DNA of 64,000 bases from Achromobacter sp. UMC46 (lineage in GTDB: Bacteria > Pseudomonadota > Gammaproteobacteria > Burkholderiales > Burkholderiaceae_B). The first letter of the stretch is position 1; every line of letters begins with the position of its first letter. The notes beneath the pieces are model-generated. The model searched no databases. It was given only the letters and a program-made list of their open reading frames with translations, and was not told the DNA's origin. This document shows, piece after piece, positions 24,290-32,568 of this stretch. The stretch covers positions 1 through 64,000 of the forward strand of contig NZ_LZZS01000004.1 in the NCBI RefSeq assembly GCF_014170335.1. Reading direction: 5' to 3'. A program made the translations under genes and the position numbers.

Positions 24290-24472
24290 ATGTCCAATCA
24301 GAACCAGCCCGACCAGCAAAAGCAGCCGCAAAAGCAACAGGCCCAGGAAAACCCCAAGGACCGCAATCAGTCCCCCGGCCAGCAACCCGGCCAGTCCGGG
24401 CAGACCGCCGATAAAGGCCAAGGGCAGCAGCCCGGCCAGCAGCCTGGCCAGCAAAACAAGACACAACGCTGA
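24290..24472 (+). CDS. Small Gln/Pro/Lys-rich disordered protein (60 aa)
   Basis: A 60-residue protein made mostly of Gln, Pro, Gly, Lys and Asn, with repeated GQQPGQ units (SPGQQPGQSGQ and GQQPGQQPGQQ). It is a hydrophilin-like sequence with no fold, signal or membrane part. AGGAG is eight bases before the ATG. Its sigma-54 promoter and composition group it with the small proteins at 13126, 18276 and 35253. A GC hairpin follows the gene. Confidence 0.78.
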   Translation: MSNQNQPDQQKQPQKQQAQENPKDRNQSPGQQPGQSGQTADKGQGQQPGQQPGQQNKTQR

Positions 24473-24519
24473 CCCTTTGATCGCGCATTGAGTCCGAAAG
24501 CCGGCCGCGCGATGCCCGA

Positions 24520-24558
24520 CGGCCCCGTCCCCGCCTTTATTCGGCGCGGACGGGGCCG
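24520..24558 (+). terminator. GC-rich hairpin after the Gln-rich protein gene
   Basis: CGGCCCCGTCC and GGACGGGGCCG form an 11-base perfect stem, with a further inner pairing CGCC/GGCG. No T run follows, so it may need Rho or act as an RNA-protecting hairpin. Confidence 0.6.
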
Positions 24559-24666
24559 ATTGCGTCAGGGGGGCATATGCTGCCATCATCCATTTCGTCC
24601 ATTGAATAATGGCCCCATATCGCCGACCATTTCTTACTCCGTCGCCACCCCGAACCTGGAACCGCA

Positions 24667-25770
24667 ATGAGTTTGAACGCAGCCGCGCCGCGCCGCAGAT
24701 CGGCCCTGGGCACCGCCATTGCCGTGCTGCTTATCCTTGCCGCGCTGGCCGGCGTCCTGGCCTTCGCCGCCACCCGCATCGCGGAGCAGCGGATTTCAAG
24801 CATGCTGGGACCTCGCGGACAGGTGGGAGACGTGCGGGTGGGTTGGCGGCAGGTGGTGCTGACCGACGTCAACGTGCCTGGCGCGTCTGGCCAGGCTGGC
24901 GCAAGCGCCAAACGCGTTGTTCTGGAACCGGAGTGGCCGGCGTTTCTGCGCCACGAGGCCGTCTTCCATACCGTCGTGGTTGAAGGCTTCGATTTCGCCG
25001 TGGTGCGTGGCGCCGACAGCGAATTGCAGATTGCGCCCGCGCTGCAGGCGGCGCTGCATGCAGGTGCAGGCGGGGCCGCCAAATCGCGCGGTGACAGGAC
25101 GATCCGCATCACCGAACTGATCCTGCGCGACGGGCGCCTGGATTTCGAGGATGCCGTGGTGGCGAAGCCGCCGCATCGCATCCCGTTCAAGAACGTGCAG
25201 GCGCGATTAAGTCCGGTGTCGGTTCCTGGCGACGGCGTGCGCAGCGACATGACGTTCAGCGGCACGTTGGCAGACAACCGCAACGGGGAGTCCACCGTGC
25301 GCGCGGAAGGATGGCTGCAAATCGGGGGCACCGACGCCGACATGAAAGTGGCCGTGCGCAACATGGATATCCGGCACGCCGCGCCTTATCTGTCGGAAAA
25401 GGAAGCGGGTTCGCTCACGGGCGGCGCGATGGATCTGGACATGAAAACGACTATCGCGAACCGTGAACTGCGCGCCTCGGGTACGGTCGCGTTGCGCGGC
25501 CTGACCTTCAGCGGCGACGGCACGTTGTTCTCATTGCCGCGCAAGGCGGTGCTGGCGGCGATGAAAGACAAGCGTGGCGCGCTGCGCTTTGACTTCAAGC
25601 TTCAGGGCAGCCTGGATAACCCGAAATTCTCGGTCCGGCGGGGCTTTGCGGCGCAGGTGGCGCAAGGGTTCGGCCACGCCATCGGCGTTGGCGCGGAAGG
25701 CGCGGCCGAGGGCGTGACCGGGGCCGTCAAAGAACTGGGCAACGCCTTGTCGGACCTGCTCAGCCCGTAA
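24667..25770 (+). CDS. AsmA/DUF748-like envelope protein
   Basis: A 367-residue protein with one N-terminal membrane helix (AIAVLLILAALAGVLAFAAT). The periplasmic part is beta-rich, with the DUF748 pattern of repeated strands (ITELILRDGRLDFEDAVV, MTFSGTLADNR, MDLDMKTTIANRELRASG). It ends in a Gly/Ala amphipathic tail. It belongs to the AsmA-like clan of bridge-like proteins implicated in envelope lipid transport. The N-terminus is membrane-anchored with the rest in the periplasm. The ATG at 24667 is preceded only by AACCGCA, a weak site. Converges closely on the SulP gene. Confidence 0.82.
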   Translation: MSLNAAAPRRRSALGTAIAVLLILAALAGVLAFAATRIAEQRISSMLGPRGQVGDVRVGWRQVVLTDVNVPGASGQAGASAKRVVLEPEWPAFLRHEAVFHTVVVEGFDFAVVRGADSELQIAPALQAALHAGAGGAAKSRGDRTIRITELILRDGRLDFEDAVVAKPPHRIPFKNVQARLSPVSVPGDGVRSDMTFSGTLADNRNGESTVRAEGWLQIGGTDADMKVAVRNMDIRHAAPYLSEKEAGSLTGGAMDLDMKTTIANRELRASGTVALRGLTFSGDGTLFSLPRKAVLAAMKDKRGALRFDFKLQGSLDNPKFSVRRGFAAQVAQGFGHAIGVGAEGAAEGVTGAVKELGNALSDLLSP

Positions 25771-25790
25771 TCCCTAAAGCCCTTAATCCC

Positions 25791-27248
25791 CTAGTGCGCG
25801 CCGCCCGTGGCGTGCTTGCCGATCAAGGTGGCGCTTGCCTCGTTCAGGCCGACGACCTCGACGGCGAGGCCCGCACGGCGAAGCTTGGCGACGGTCTTGT
25901 TCAGCGCGTCGACCGCCGAAATGTCCCAGAAATGCGCGTCGGACACGTCGATGATCACGGTGTCGACCGCCTCGTGGAAGTCGATGGCCGCGGCAAATCG
26001 TCCGACCGAGGCGAAGAACACCTGGCCGGCATAGCGGTACGTGCGGGTCGCACCGTCCTCGGACAGGCTGGCCGAGACGTTCAGCAGGGCCCGGACCTTG
26101 CCGGCGAAGAACAGGCCGCTCAGCACCACGCCGGTCAGCACGCCGCGAGCCAGGTCATGCGTCCAGACCACGACCAGCACCGTCGCCAGCATGACGACCG
26201 ACGATTGCCAGGGGTGGGACCGCAGGTTGGGCAGCGACCGCCAGTTGAAGGTGCCGATCGACACCATGATCATCACCGCCACCAGCGCCGGCATCGGGAT
26301 GCGCGCCACCAGCGGGCCCAGCACCACGATCAGGAACAACAGGAAGGCGCCCGCCACGAGCGTGGACAGCCGCGTCCGGCCGCCCGAACGGACGTTGATG
26401 ACCGACTGGCCGATCATGGCGCAGCCGCCCATGCCGCCCAGGAAACCGGTGACGATGTTGGCGATGCCCTGGCCCTTGCATTCACGGCGCTTGTCGCTGG
26501 ACGTGTCCGTCATGTCGTCGACGATCTGTGCCGTCATCATCGATTCCAGCAGGCCGACGGCCGCCATGGTCAGCGAGTACGGCAGGATGATGCGCAGCGT
26601 TTCCAGCGTGAAGGGCACGTCGGGAATCTGGAAGAACGGCAAGGCGGACGGCAGCTTGCCCATGTCGCCCACGGTGGCGACGTCCAGCCCGCCATAGATG
26701 GACACGGCCGTCATGGCGACGATCGCCACCAGCGGGGAGGGCACCGCGGTGGTCAGGCGCGGCAGCAGGTAGATGATGGACAGCGCACCGGCGATCATGG
26801 CGTAGGTGACCCAGGTCACGCCGGTCAGGTGGGGCAGTTGGGCCATGAAGATCAGGATGGCCAGCGCGTTGACGAAGCCGGTCACGACCGAGCGCGACAC
26901 GTACTGCATCAACAGGTCCAACCGCAGGAAGCCGGCGACGATCTGGAACAGGCCCATCAGCACGGAGGCCGCGAACAGATAGCCGATGCCATGGTCGCGC
27001 ACCAGCGGCACCACCAGCACGGCGATGGCCGCGGTGGCCGCCGAGATCATCCCCGGCCGCCCGCCGGTGAACGCGATGATGACGGCAATGGAGAAGGAGG
27101 CGTACAGGCCCACGCTGGGGTCCACGCCGGCGATGATGGAAAAGCCGATGGCTTCGGGGATCAGGGCAAGCGCGACCAGTACGCCCGCAAGGATGTCGGC
27201 GCGCGGATTGGACATCCACTCGCGACGGAGCTTGGAGAAAAAAGGCAT
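25791..27248 (-). CDS. SulP family anion transporter with STAS domain
   Basis: A 485-residue inner-membrane protein. About 12-14 hydrophobic helices (residues 15-395) contain SulP hallmarks: [20 protein letters not shown] and [22 protein letters not shown]-terminal STAS domain (about 400-480) includes [20 protein letters not shown]. SulP proteins move sulfate, bicarbonate or C4-dicarboxylates with Na+ or H+; substrate not determined. The ATG at 27248 ([11 protein letters not shown]) fits the family start, though its ribosome-binding site is poor; an upstream frame to 27377 adds an Ala-rich tail of no known family. Confidence 0.92.
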   Translation of the reverse strand: MPFFSKLRREWMSNPRADILAGVLVALALIPEAIGFSIIAGVDPSVGLYASFSIAVIIAFTGGRPGMISAATAAIAVLVVPLVRDHGIGYLFAASVLMGLFQIVAGFLRLDLLMQYVSRSVVTGFVNALAILIFMAQLPHLTGVTWVTYAMIAGALSIIYLLPRLTTAVPSPLVAIVAMTAVSIYGGLDVATVGDMGKLPSALPFFQIPDVPFTLETLRIILPYSLTMAAVGLLESMMTAQIVDDMTDTSSDKRRECKGQGIANIVTGFLGGMGGCAMIGQSVINVRSGGRTRLSTLVAGAFLLFLIVVLGPLVARIPMPALVAVMIMVSIGTFNWRSLPNLRSHPWQSSVVMLATVLVVVWTHDLARGVLTGVVLSGLFFAGKVRALLNVSASLSEDGATRTYRYAGQVFFASVGRFAAAIDFHEAVDTVIIDVSDAHFWDISAVDALNKTVAKLRRAGLAVEVVGLNEASATLIGKHATGGAH

Positions 27249-27335
27249 GGATTGGATAAAACAGAGGTCATCCGGGGGATAGGCGCCCGGCCGAGCCACC
27301 CGGCAAGCCGGGTCCAACGGGGCCGCAGATGCAGC

Positions 27336-27366
27336 GACCGCCGCCTCCGTTGCAGAAGCGGCGGTC
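27336..27366 (-). terminator. Hairpin downstream of the TonB receptor gene
   Basis: GACCGCCGC and GCGGCGGTC form a nine-base perfect stem with a 13-base loop, 34 bases past the receptor stop codon. It lacks a T run, so the terminator call is tentative. Confidence 0.5.
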
Positions 27367-27399
27367 GAATTGTACACGCGGGTCGGGGCCCGCTGCGGT

Positions 27400-29535
27400 T
27401 CAGAACCGGTAGTTGGCGCTGAGCTCCACGCGCCGGCCTTCGCCCAGCAGCCACTGCGTCTGGTTGTAGTAGGCGGTTTCGGCGTACTGGCGGTCGAACA
27501 CGTTGAAGGCGCGGAGCGCCAGGCTCAGGTCGCGCCGGGGCTCCCATTGCAGCGCCAGGTTGGTTGTCGCGTAGCCCGCCATTTCCAGGCGGTTGGCCGC
27601 GTCCGCGTAGCGTTTGCCCACGTAGCGCACGCCGGCGCTGGCCGTCCATTGCGGGGCGAACTTCCAGCTGAGCCACGCGTTGGCCACGCGTTCCGGCACG
27701 TCGGTGGGCACATTGCCATTGCGCGACACCGCCACGCCGCCGACCGACTCGTTGAAATCGTCATACCGGGCGCGCAACGCCACGGCGTTCACGTCCAGCC
27801 GCCATGCCGGAGACAGTTCGACGCCCAGCGTGGCCTCCAGTCCGCGCGACGATTGCTCGCCCACCTGGATGCGCAACGCGGGGTCGTTGGGGTCGCGCGT
27901 GACCAGGTTGTTCTTGGTGATGTGATAAGCCGCCAGCGTCCATTGGCCCTTGTTGTCCCAGAACGTCTGCTTCACGCCGATCTCGATCTGTTTGCCCTGC
28001 GACAGTTCGTAGTCCTTGTTGGCGGGCGACAGCAGCAGCAAGCTGCCGATCGGATCGGCGGCCTGCGCGTACTGGCCGTAGACGGACAAGGTGGGCAGCA
28101 CGTCGTAGACCGTGCCCAGGCGCCAGCCGATGTTGGTGTAGGTGCTGCGGAAGGCCGTTTCGTCAGCCACCAGGTCGCGCCGTTTCAGGTCGATATGGTC
28201 GTAGCGCAAGCCGCCCAGCACCGACCAGCGGGAAGTCAGCATCAACCGGTCTTCGGCGAACAGGGCGTACTGGCTGGCCGTGTTGCGGTAGCGTGGAGTC
28301 GTGCCGGCCATATTGATGAAGCGGCCGTGATCCACGTCGTACGGGTCCACCAGCGACGTGCCGGAGTAGGGCGAATTGTTGGTGTGCTTGAGCGAAGCGC
28401 GGTTCAGTTCGACGCCGACGGCCACCTTGTTCGCGAGGCCGAACAGGCGGCCGTCGAACGCGGCGTCCGTGACCATGCCGGTCTGCTCCTGGTCGTGGCC
28501 GATGTCGGTGTAGCCGCTGCGCAGGATCTGGCCGACGGGCGTCCACGCGTAGTTCTCGGCATCGCGGTAGTCCCGGTTGCTGCCGATGTAGTAGAGGCGG
28601 CTGCGCACGGTGGTCGCGGGGTTGGGGGACCATTCGGCCTTGAGTTCGGTGCGGCTGTCGCGGTAGATGATCTTGCTGTCGGCCACGTTGTAGTTCTGCT
28701 TGCGCAAGCTGTAGTCCAGCGTGCCGTCGGCAAGCGGCGTGCCGAAATAGCGCGTGGGCTCCTGCCAGGCATAAGCCTGGGTCAGCGTGACATTCAGTTC
28801 CGGCGACACGTCCAGGCGCAGCGCGGCGGTGACGGCGGCATCGCGCGAATCCCCCAGACTGATGCCGGAATCGGTATGGTTGCCGCTGACATCCAGCCGG
28901 TACGACCACTTGTCGTCCAGCGCGCCGCCGCTGCCGAAACCGAAACGCTGGGTGTCGTGCGTGCCGATCGTCGTCATCAGCTCGTTTTCGATGGGGCCGC
29001 GCGTGGGCTTCTTGGGGATCACGTTCACGACCCCGCCGATGGCCCCTTCGCCGTACAGCACCGAGGCCGGACCGCGAAGCACTTCGATGCGGTCCACGGC
29101 CCAGGGGTCGTAGATGAACGTCTGGCCGACGCCGCCGTATTGGCGCACGCCGTCATAGAGCTGCGCGACGGAGTTGGAATCGGTGAAACCGCGGGAAGAC
29201 AGCGACGAGCCGCCGTTGCCGGGATGCCGCATGGCGCTGATGCCAGCCGCCTGGGTGATGGCGTCCGTGACGGTGGTGGCGCCGCGCGCGCGCAGTTGTT
29301 CGTTGCTGATGATGTCGATGCTGGCAGGCGTTTCGAAGGGCGTCAGGCCCAGCAAGGTGCCGGTGGAAGCCTGGTCCAGCAACGTCGGCGCGGGCAGATC
29401 GCCCTGCACGGAGATGGCCGGCAGCGTGGCGACCGGGGCCGTTTGCGCATGCAGCGCGGGCGTGAAGGCGAGCGCGGTCCAAATGGCCACGCGCCGCTTC
29501 AGGACGCGGTGCGTCCTGGCGGAAGAAAAAGGCAT
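27400..29535 (-). CDS. TonB-dependent outer-membrane receptor (siderophore or metal type)
   Basis: A 711-residue receptor. A signal peptide ends near ALHAQ. A plug domain (about 55-175, with [20 protein letters not shown] and [20 protein letters not shown]) is followed by a 22-strand barrel ending in the aromatic terminus SANYRF. Length and plug fit the FhuE/FcuA siderophore group. However, the linked DUF2946 gene is typical of copper-type TonB loci, so the ligand stays open. No Fur box is seen in the short upstream gap. GAGAG precedes the ATG. Confidence 0.92.
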   Translation of the reverse strand: MPFSSARTHRVLKRRVAIWTALAFTPALHAQTAPVATLPAISVQGDLPAPTLLDQASTGTLLGLTPFETPASIDIISNEQLRARGATTVTDAITQAAGISAMRHPGNGGSSLSSRGFTDSNSVAQLYDGVRQYGGVGQTFIYDPWAVDRIEVLRGPASVLYGEGAIGGVVNVIPKKPTRGPIENELMTTIGTHDTQRFGFGSGGALDDKWSYRLDVSGNHTDSGISLGDSRDAAVTAALRLDVSPELNVTLTQAYAWQEPTRYFGTPLADGTLDYSLRKQNYNVADSKIIYRDSRTELKAEWSPNPATTVRSRLYYIGSNRDYRDAENYAWTPVGQILRSGYTDIGHDQEQTGMVTDAAFDGRLFGLANKVAVGVELNRASLKHTNNSPYSGTSLVDPYDVDHGRFINMAGTTPRYRNTASQYALFAEDRLMLTSRWSVLGGLRYDHIDLKRRDLVADETAFRSTYTNIGWRLGTVYDVLPTLSVYGQYAQAADPIGSLLLLSPANKDYELSQGKQIEIGVKQTFWDNKGQWTLAAYHITKNNLVTRDPNDPALRIQVGEQSSRGLEATLGVELSPAWRLDVNAVALRARYDDFNESVGGVAVSRNGNVPTDVPERVANAWLSWKFAPQWTASAGVRYVGKRYADAANRLEMAGYATTNLALQWEPRRDLSLALRAFNVFDRQYAETAYYNQTQWLLGEGRRVELSANYRF

Positions 29536-29583
29536 GAATACTCTCGGTAGGCTAAGGATTGCCGCGCACGGGCGGCGCAGGAT

Positions 29584-29988
29584 TTAGCGGAATACCGGGA
29601 GTCGGGGCGGCGCGCGGGCGCCGAGCGGGGCGCCGGTGATCGACGCATGGACGGGGCCGGGCGGGGCGCGCGCAGCCAGCGGATGGGCCATGACGGCCAG
29701 CGCGGCCGTCAACACCACGGGCGAGGGGGGCAAGGCCACGGCGGCAAGCGCCATGCCGACCGGGCAGGTGGCGGCTTGCGCCGCGTGCCGTTCGTCGGGC
29801 GCGTTGTCCTGCTTGGACGGCCCGGCCACCCAGATGGGGCCGGCGGCCGAGCACAGCTGGATCAGCGTGCCGCTTTGATGCGTGGCCGGCATGAAGCCCT
29901 GCGGCACCATCGCCTTCAGCACGAACAGCATCAGCACCAGCCAAAGGCCGGCGTTGCCGCGGTTCAGGGTCGTCAGGGAGGCTCGCAT
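29584..29988 (-). CDS. DUF2946 family protein, linked to TonB receptor
   Basis: A 134-residue protein with an N-terminal membrane helix (NAGLWLVLMLFVLKAMVPQG), the DUF2946 pattern FMPATHQSGTLIQLCSAAG and a second conserved Cys (AATCPVGMALA). A second hydrophobic stretch follows. DUF2946 genes often flank TonB-dependent copper or metallophore receptors. The Cys and His residues may bind metal. It lies 48 bases upstream of the receptor gene on the same strand, so cotranscription is likely. The start at 29988 begins the family pattern; the upstream frame to 30087 is not conserved-looking. Confidence 0.8.
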   Translation of the reverse strand: MRASLTTLNRGNAGLWLVLMLFVLKAMVPQGFMPATHQSGTLIQLCSAAGPIWVAGPSKQDNAPDERHAAQAATCPVGMALAAVALPPSPVVLTAALAVMAHPLAARAPPGPVHASITGAPLGARAPPRLPVFR

Positions 29989-30034
29989 GGTCGGCGCCCA
30001 TTCTAGAGCGTTTCGGCGCGGCCGTCGCCAAACC

Positions 30035-30748
30035 TCACACGGTGCGGGCGGCCCAGAACGCCGTGCGCACCGCAGGCGATGCGGCAATGCTGGCCGTGAC
30101 GCGGTCCAGGTCCAGCTCGTTGACCGAGGCCTCGCTGAGCGCGGCTTCGATCTCCACCTCGTTCTCGCCGAACTGGTCGATCTTCAGCTCGGACAACGGT
30201 AGCTGTTCGGCCTCCAGCACGTCTTCCAGCACGGTCATGGCGGCCTGGCGGTGTTCTACGTTCGCGATCACATGAATCACATTCGTGACTTCCGAGGTCT
30301 GCGAATCCAGCGGTTGGCGGTTCACATAGCTGACCACGGGGCGCAGCAAGGTGTTGGCCGCCAGCACGAAGGCCGTGGCGGCCACGGCCTCCAGCATGAG
30401 CGATGCGCCTGCACATGCGCCGATGGCGGCCGAGCCCCACAGGGTGGCGGCGGTGTTCAGCCCGCGGATGCTGCCGCCTTCGCGCATGATCGCGCCGGCG
30501 CCCAGGAATCCCACGCCCGACACCACGTAGGAGATGACACGCGTGCCGCCGTCCGCGCCGCCGACACGGAATGCCAGGTCGACGAAGATGGCGGCGCCCA
30601 CCGCCACCAGCACGTTGGTGCGCAGGCCGGCCGTGCGTTGGCGGAACTGGCGTTCGAATCCGACGATCGAGCCCAGCACGAACGCGGTCAGCAGGCTGAC
30701 CAGGGTGTTGGCCAAGGTCAGGAATTGGATATTTTCGAAGTTCTTCAT
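30035..30748 (-). CDS. mgtC: MgtC/SapB family protein
   Basis: A 237-residue protein. The N-terminal MgtC membrane domain (about 1-145) has the signatures [20 protein letters not shown] and [20 protein letters not shown] followed by [17 protein letters not shown]-terminal ACT-like cytosolic domain (about 155-225) follows. MgtC proteins help growth at low Mg2+ and in macrophages, in part by restraining the F-ATPase. It is the last gene of a three-gene set with a 35-residue membrane peptide and an ACT-like protein. The ATG at 30748 lies after AAAAGGGG with a good spacer. Confidence 0.94.
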   Translation of the reverse strand: MKNFENIQFLTLANTLVSLLTAFVLGSIVGFERQFRQRTAGLRTNVLVAVGAAIFVDLAFRVGGADGGTRVISYVVSGVGFLGAGAIMREGGSIRGLNTAATLWGSAAIGACAGASLMLEAVAATAFVLAANTLLRPVVSYVNRQPLDSQTSEVTNVIHVIANVEHRQAAMTVLEDVLEAEQLPLSELKIDQFGENEVEIEAALSEASVNELDLDRVTASIAASPAVRTAFWAARTV

Positions 30749-30811
30749 GGTCTTGCCCCTTTTCAGCTTATTGGAGGTTCGGCGTGGGGCTCGCGTGGCC
30801 CCTTGGCGCGC

Positions 30812-30919
30812 TCAGGGCAGGCGCCAGACCGAGGCCAGCACCAGGCCCACGCCGACCAGCCAGATCAGCACCAGGGCCAGCACGCGGGCCAGCAACAGGA
30901 CTTTGTACGGGTCTTTCAT
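30812..30919 (-). CDS. 35-residue single-pass membrane peptide in the MgtC operon
   Basis: MKDPYKVLLLARVLALVLIW continues as a single hydrophobic helix and ends LASVWRLP. AAGGAG lies seven bases before the ATG, as strong as any site in the window, so it is translated with fair certainty. It sits 63 bases before mgtC and 29 bases after the ACT-like gene. The layout (polar charged start, one helix, Trp near a short tail) is like that of MgtR, the Salmonella peptide that binds MgtC and promotes its degradation. Homology is not claimed. Confidence 0.72.
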   Translation of the reverse strand: MKDPYKVLLLARVLALVLIWLVGVGLVLASVWRLP

Positions 30920-30948
30920 GACAATCTCCTTGCCAGGAAAACCGTGGT

Positions 30949-31341
30949 TCAGGCCGGCAGCACGGCGATGGACGCGCCGGTTTCGTTTTCCCAATGCACG
31001 CGGCGCACGTCCGGGCTTTGGCCCAGGCGCAGCGCGACGGCGCTGAGCAGGCTGCGCAGATGCGGCGGGCAATGCAGCGTGACGACCGTGGACGCCAACT
31101 GGCCGGCTTCAGCCTGCGTAATGCGTACGGCGACTACCCGCAGGTCCAGCGCCTGCAGTTCGTAGTACAGCTGTTTGCGCAGCGTGTTCAGCGTGGCGCT
31201 CAGGCTGACGATGGTGAATTGATAGACCGGCGTGACGGGCGCGCGGGCAGGCAGGGCGCCCAGCGGGACCGGGCCCGCGGCGTGGCCGGCCCGGGCGTCA
31301 TGGGCCCGGTCCAGGAACGGGAAGAAATTCTTGATACGCAT
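30949..31341 (-). CDS. Small ACT-like domain protein in the MgtC operon
   Basis: A 130-residue soluble protein. A variable Ala/Pro-rich start (residues 1-38) is followed by an alpha/beta ACT-like stretch, YQFTIVSLSATLNTLRKQLY then LDLRVVAVRITQAE, STVVTLHC and DVRRVHWENE. The pattern echoes the C-terminal ACT domain that MgtC itself carries, suggesting a free copy that could pair with it. AAGGAG precedes the ATG at 31341. An in-frame upstream ATG at 31386 would add a proline-rich segment and has no ribosome-binding site. Confidence 0.7.
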   Translation of the reverse strand: MRIKNFFPFLDRAHDARAGHAAGPVPLGALPARAPVTPVYQFTIVSLSATLNTLRKQLYYELQALDLRVVAVRITQAEAGQLASTVVTLHCPPHLRSLLSAVALRLGQSPDVRRVHWENETGASIAVLPA

Positions 31342-31457
31342 GGTCGTCTCCTTGACAGGGGAGTACGGTGGAAGGTCCACAGGCATGCGCCGCTTGACCG
31401 GCAAGACACGCGCGCAACAAGGCCCGCGTATCGCGTCGGTAAGCTTTAGGGGGAAAG

Positions 31458-31493
31458 GGGCTGAACGCCCAAGTCCTGGCTGAACGCAGGACT
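31458..31493 (-). promoter_or_regulatory. Tandem leader hairpins with identical apical loops (MgtC operon 5' UTR)
   Basis: In the sense of the operon, the RNA has AGUCCUG-CGUUCAGC-CAGGACU, then one U and one more base, then GGGC-GUUCA-GCCC. Both hairpins show the same GUUCA loop closed by C-G, 1 base apart or so. They lie about 120 bases before the ATG at 31341. I do not recognise a known riboswitch class. The rest of 31342-31675 holds no gene. Confidence 0.5.
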
Positions 31494-31603
31494 CACGCGG
31501 AAGGGGGATTCCGCGGATCCTGCGTCAAGCGGCGCGAGCAGTCGGTTTTCGACTACATCCGTCGTTGTCCACAGTGATCTCTAGGTGGTTGAAAGTGCCG
31601 CGA

Positions 31604-31609
31604 GTATAG
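31604..31609 (-). promoter_or_regulatory. Candidate -10 element of the MgtC operon
   Basis: On the minus strand TATACT lies about 100 bases before the leader hairpins. The -35 region (TGGTGT at 17-base spacing) is weak, which would fit an activator-dependent promoter. Confidence 0.35.
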
Positions 31610-31640
31610 CGCCGCACTAGGGTAAACACCAGGAAAATTT

Positions 31641-31669
31641 CCCCGCCCTGCGCCGCGCGCAAGGCGGGG
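31641..31669 (-). terminator. Terminator of the dehydrogenase-cytochrome operon
   Basis: CCCCGCC and GGCGGGG form a seven-base stem. On the minus strand it is followed by AAATTTTCC. It lies just past the cytochrome c stop codon. Confidence 0.65.
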
Positions 31670-31675
31670 AGGCGG

Positions 31676-32566
31676 TCACTTCGGCTTGGGCGGCGGGCCG
31701 GCGTAATACAAGGCCAGCGCCTCGATTTCGCTGTCAGTCAGCCGCTGCGAAAACGCGCGCATCACGCCCACGTCGTCGTTCTGGCGCGAGCCGTTGCGAA
31801 ACGCATTCATCTGGTCCGTGAAGTATTCCTTGGATTGGCCCGCCAACCTGGGCAGCAAGGGGCCTTCGCCCATGCCGCGCAAGCCGTGGCAGTTGGCGCA
31901 GGCGGGCAGCGCCCGCGCGCCGTCGCCTTGCAGGTCCAGCTTGCGCGCCGCGTCGCCGCCGAATTCGCCCACGTGCAACGGCGGGCCGGCCAAGGTGCCG
32001 TAGTAGGCCGCCACCTGGCCGATCTCCTGTTCGGTCAGCGCACGTGCCACCGTGTTCATCAGCGGCTGGACGCGCGTTCCGCTGCGGAAATCGGCCAACT
32101 GCTTGGCGAGATACTCGCGGCTCAGGCCGGCCAGGTTCGGAAAGATGCCGCCGGTGGGCGTGATGCCCGCAGGACCGTGGCAGGCGATACAGGCCTGCAC
32201 GCCGGCTCCGGGCTTGCCGGTGGCGGCCAGTTGCTTGCCGGCTTCCGGGTCGGCGCCGCGCAGGAACCCTTCCCAGTCAGGGCGCGACGCGCTGAAATCC
32301 AACGCGCTGCGGCCCGGCACCTGTGCCGGGGCAGCGGAGGTTGCCGTCGGGGCAGGCGCGGCGGGTGCGGCAGGCGTAGCGGCAGCGGGCGCCGCCGGCT
32401 TGGCGGCGGGCGGCGGCGGGGCCGGCGGCGCGACGACCGCGCTTGCCCGGATCAGGCCGTCGCCGCCGGTGCCGATCATCTGATGCGCGGTGGCGATCAG
32501 CGTCACGAGCGGTGGCGCGATGATCAGCAGGATGGCAATGGTGATGCCTTTGCGATGTTCAATCAT
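31676..32566 (-). CDS. Membrane-anchored diheme cytochrome c
   Basis: A 296-residue protein. An uncleaved N-terminal helix (ITIAILLIIAPPLVTLIATA) is followed by a long Ala/Pro linker (about residues 45-85). Two cytochrome c domains come next, with heme sites CIACHG and CANCHG and axial Met candidates in QPLMNTVARAL and VGVMRAF. It should take electrons from the FAD dehydrogenase encoded upstream and pass them to the quinone pool or oxidase. It starts within or next to the stop of the dehydrogenase gene (GTG 32572 or ATG 32566), so the two are translationally coupled. Usual partners of this family carry three hemes; here there are two. Confidence 0.9.
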   Translation of the reverse strand: MIEHRKGITIAILLIIAPPLVTLIATAHQMIGTGGDGLIRASAVVAPPAPPPPAAKPAAPAAATPAAPAAPAPTATSAAPAQVPGRSALDFSASRPDWEGFLRGADPEAGKQLAATGKPGAGVQACIACHGPAGITPTGGIFPNLAGLSREYLAKQLADFRSGTRVQPLMNTVARALTEQEIGQVAAYYGTLAGPPLHVGEFGGDAARKLDLQGDGARALPACANCHGLRGMGEGPLLPRLAGQSKEYFTDQMNAFRNGSRQNDDVGVMRAFSQRLTDSEIEALALYYAGPPPKPK

Positions 32567-32568
32567 GA

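Noticed and set aside
25794..27422. 542-codon open frame opposite the SulP gene
   Set aside because: Composition (Gly/Asp/His/Arg/Gln-rich) is the reverse-complement artefact of membrane-protein codons; no domain.
27370..29550. 726-codon open frame on the plus strand opposite the TonB receptor gene
   Set aside because: It mirrors the codon bias of the receptor gene on the other strand, is extremely Arg/His/Gln/Val-rich and shows no domain.
31342..31386. Proline-rich leader peptide like MgtP/MgtL before the MgtC operon
   Set aside because: The Pro-rich codons (from ATG 31386) are in frame with the ACT-like protein and have no ribosome-binding site, so they are not a separate leader peptide.
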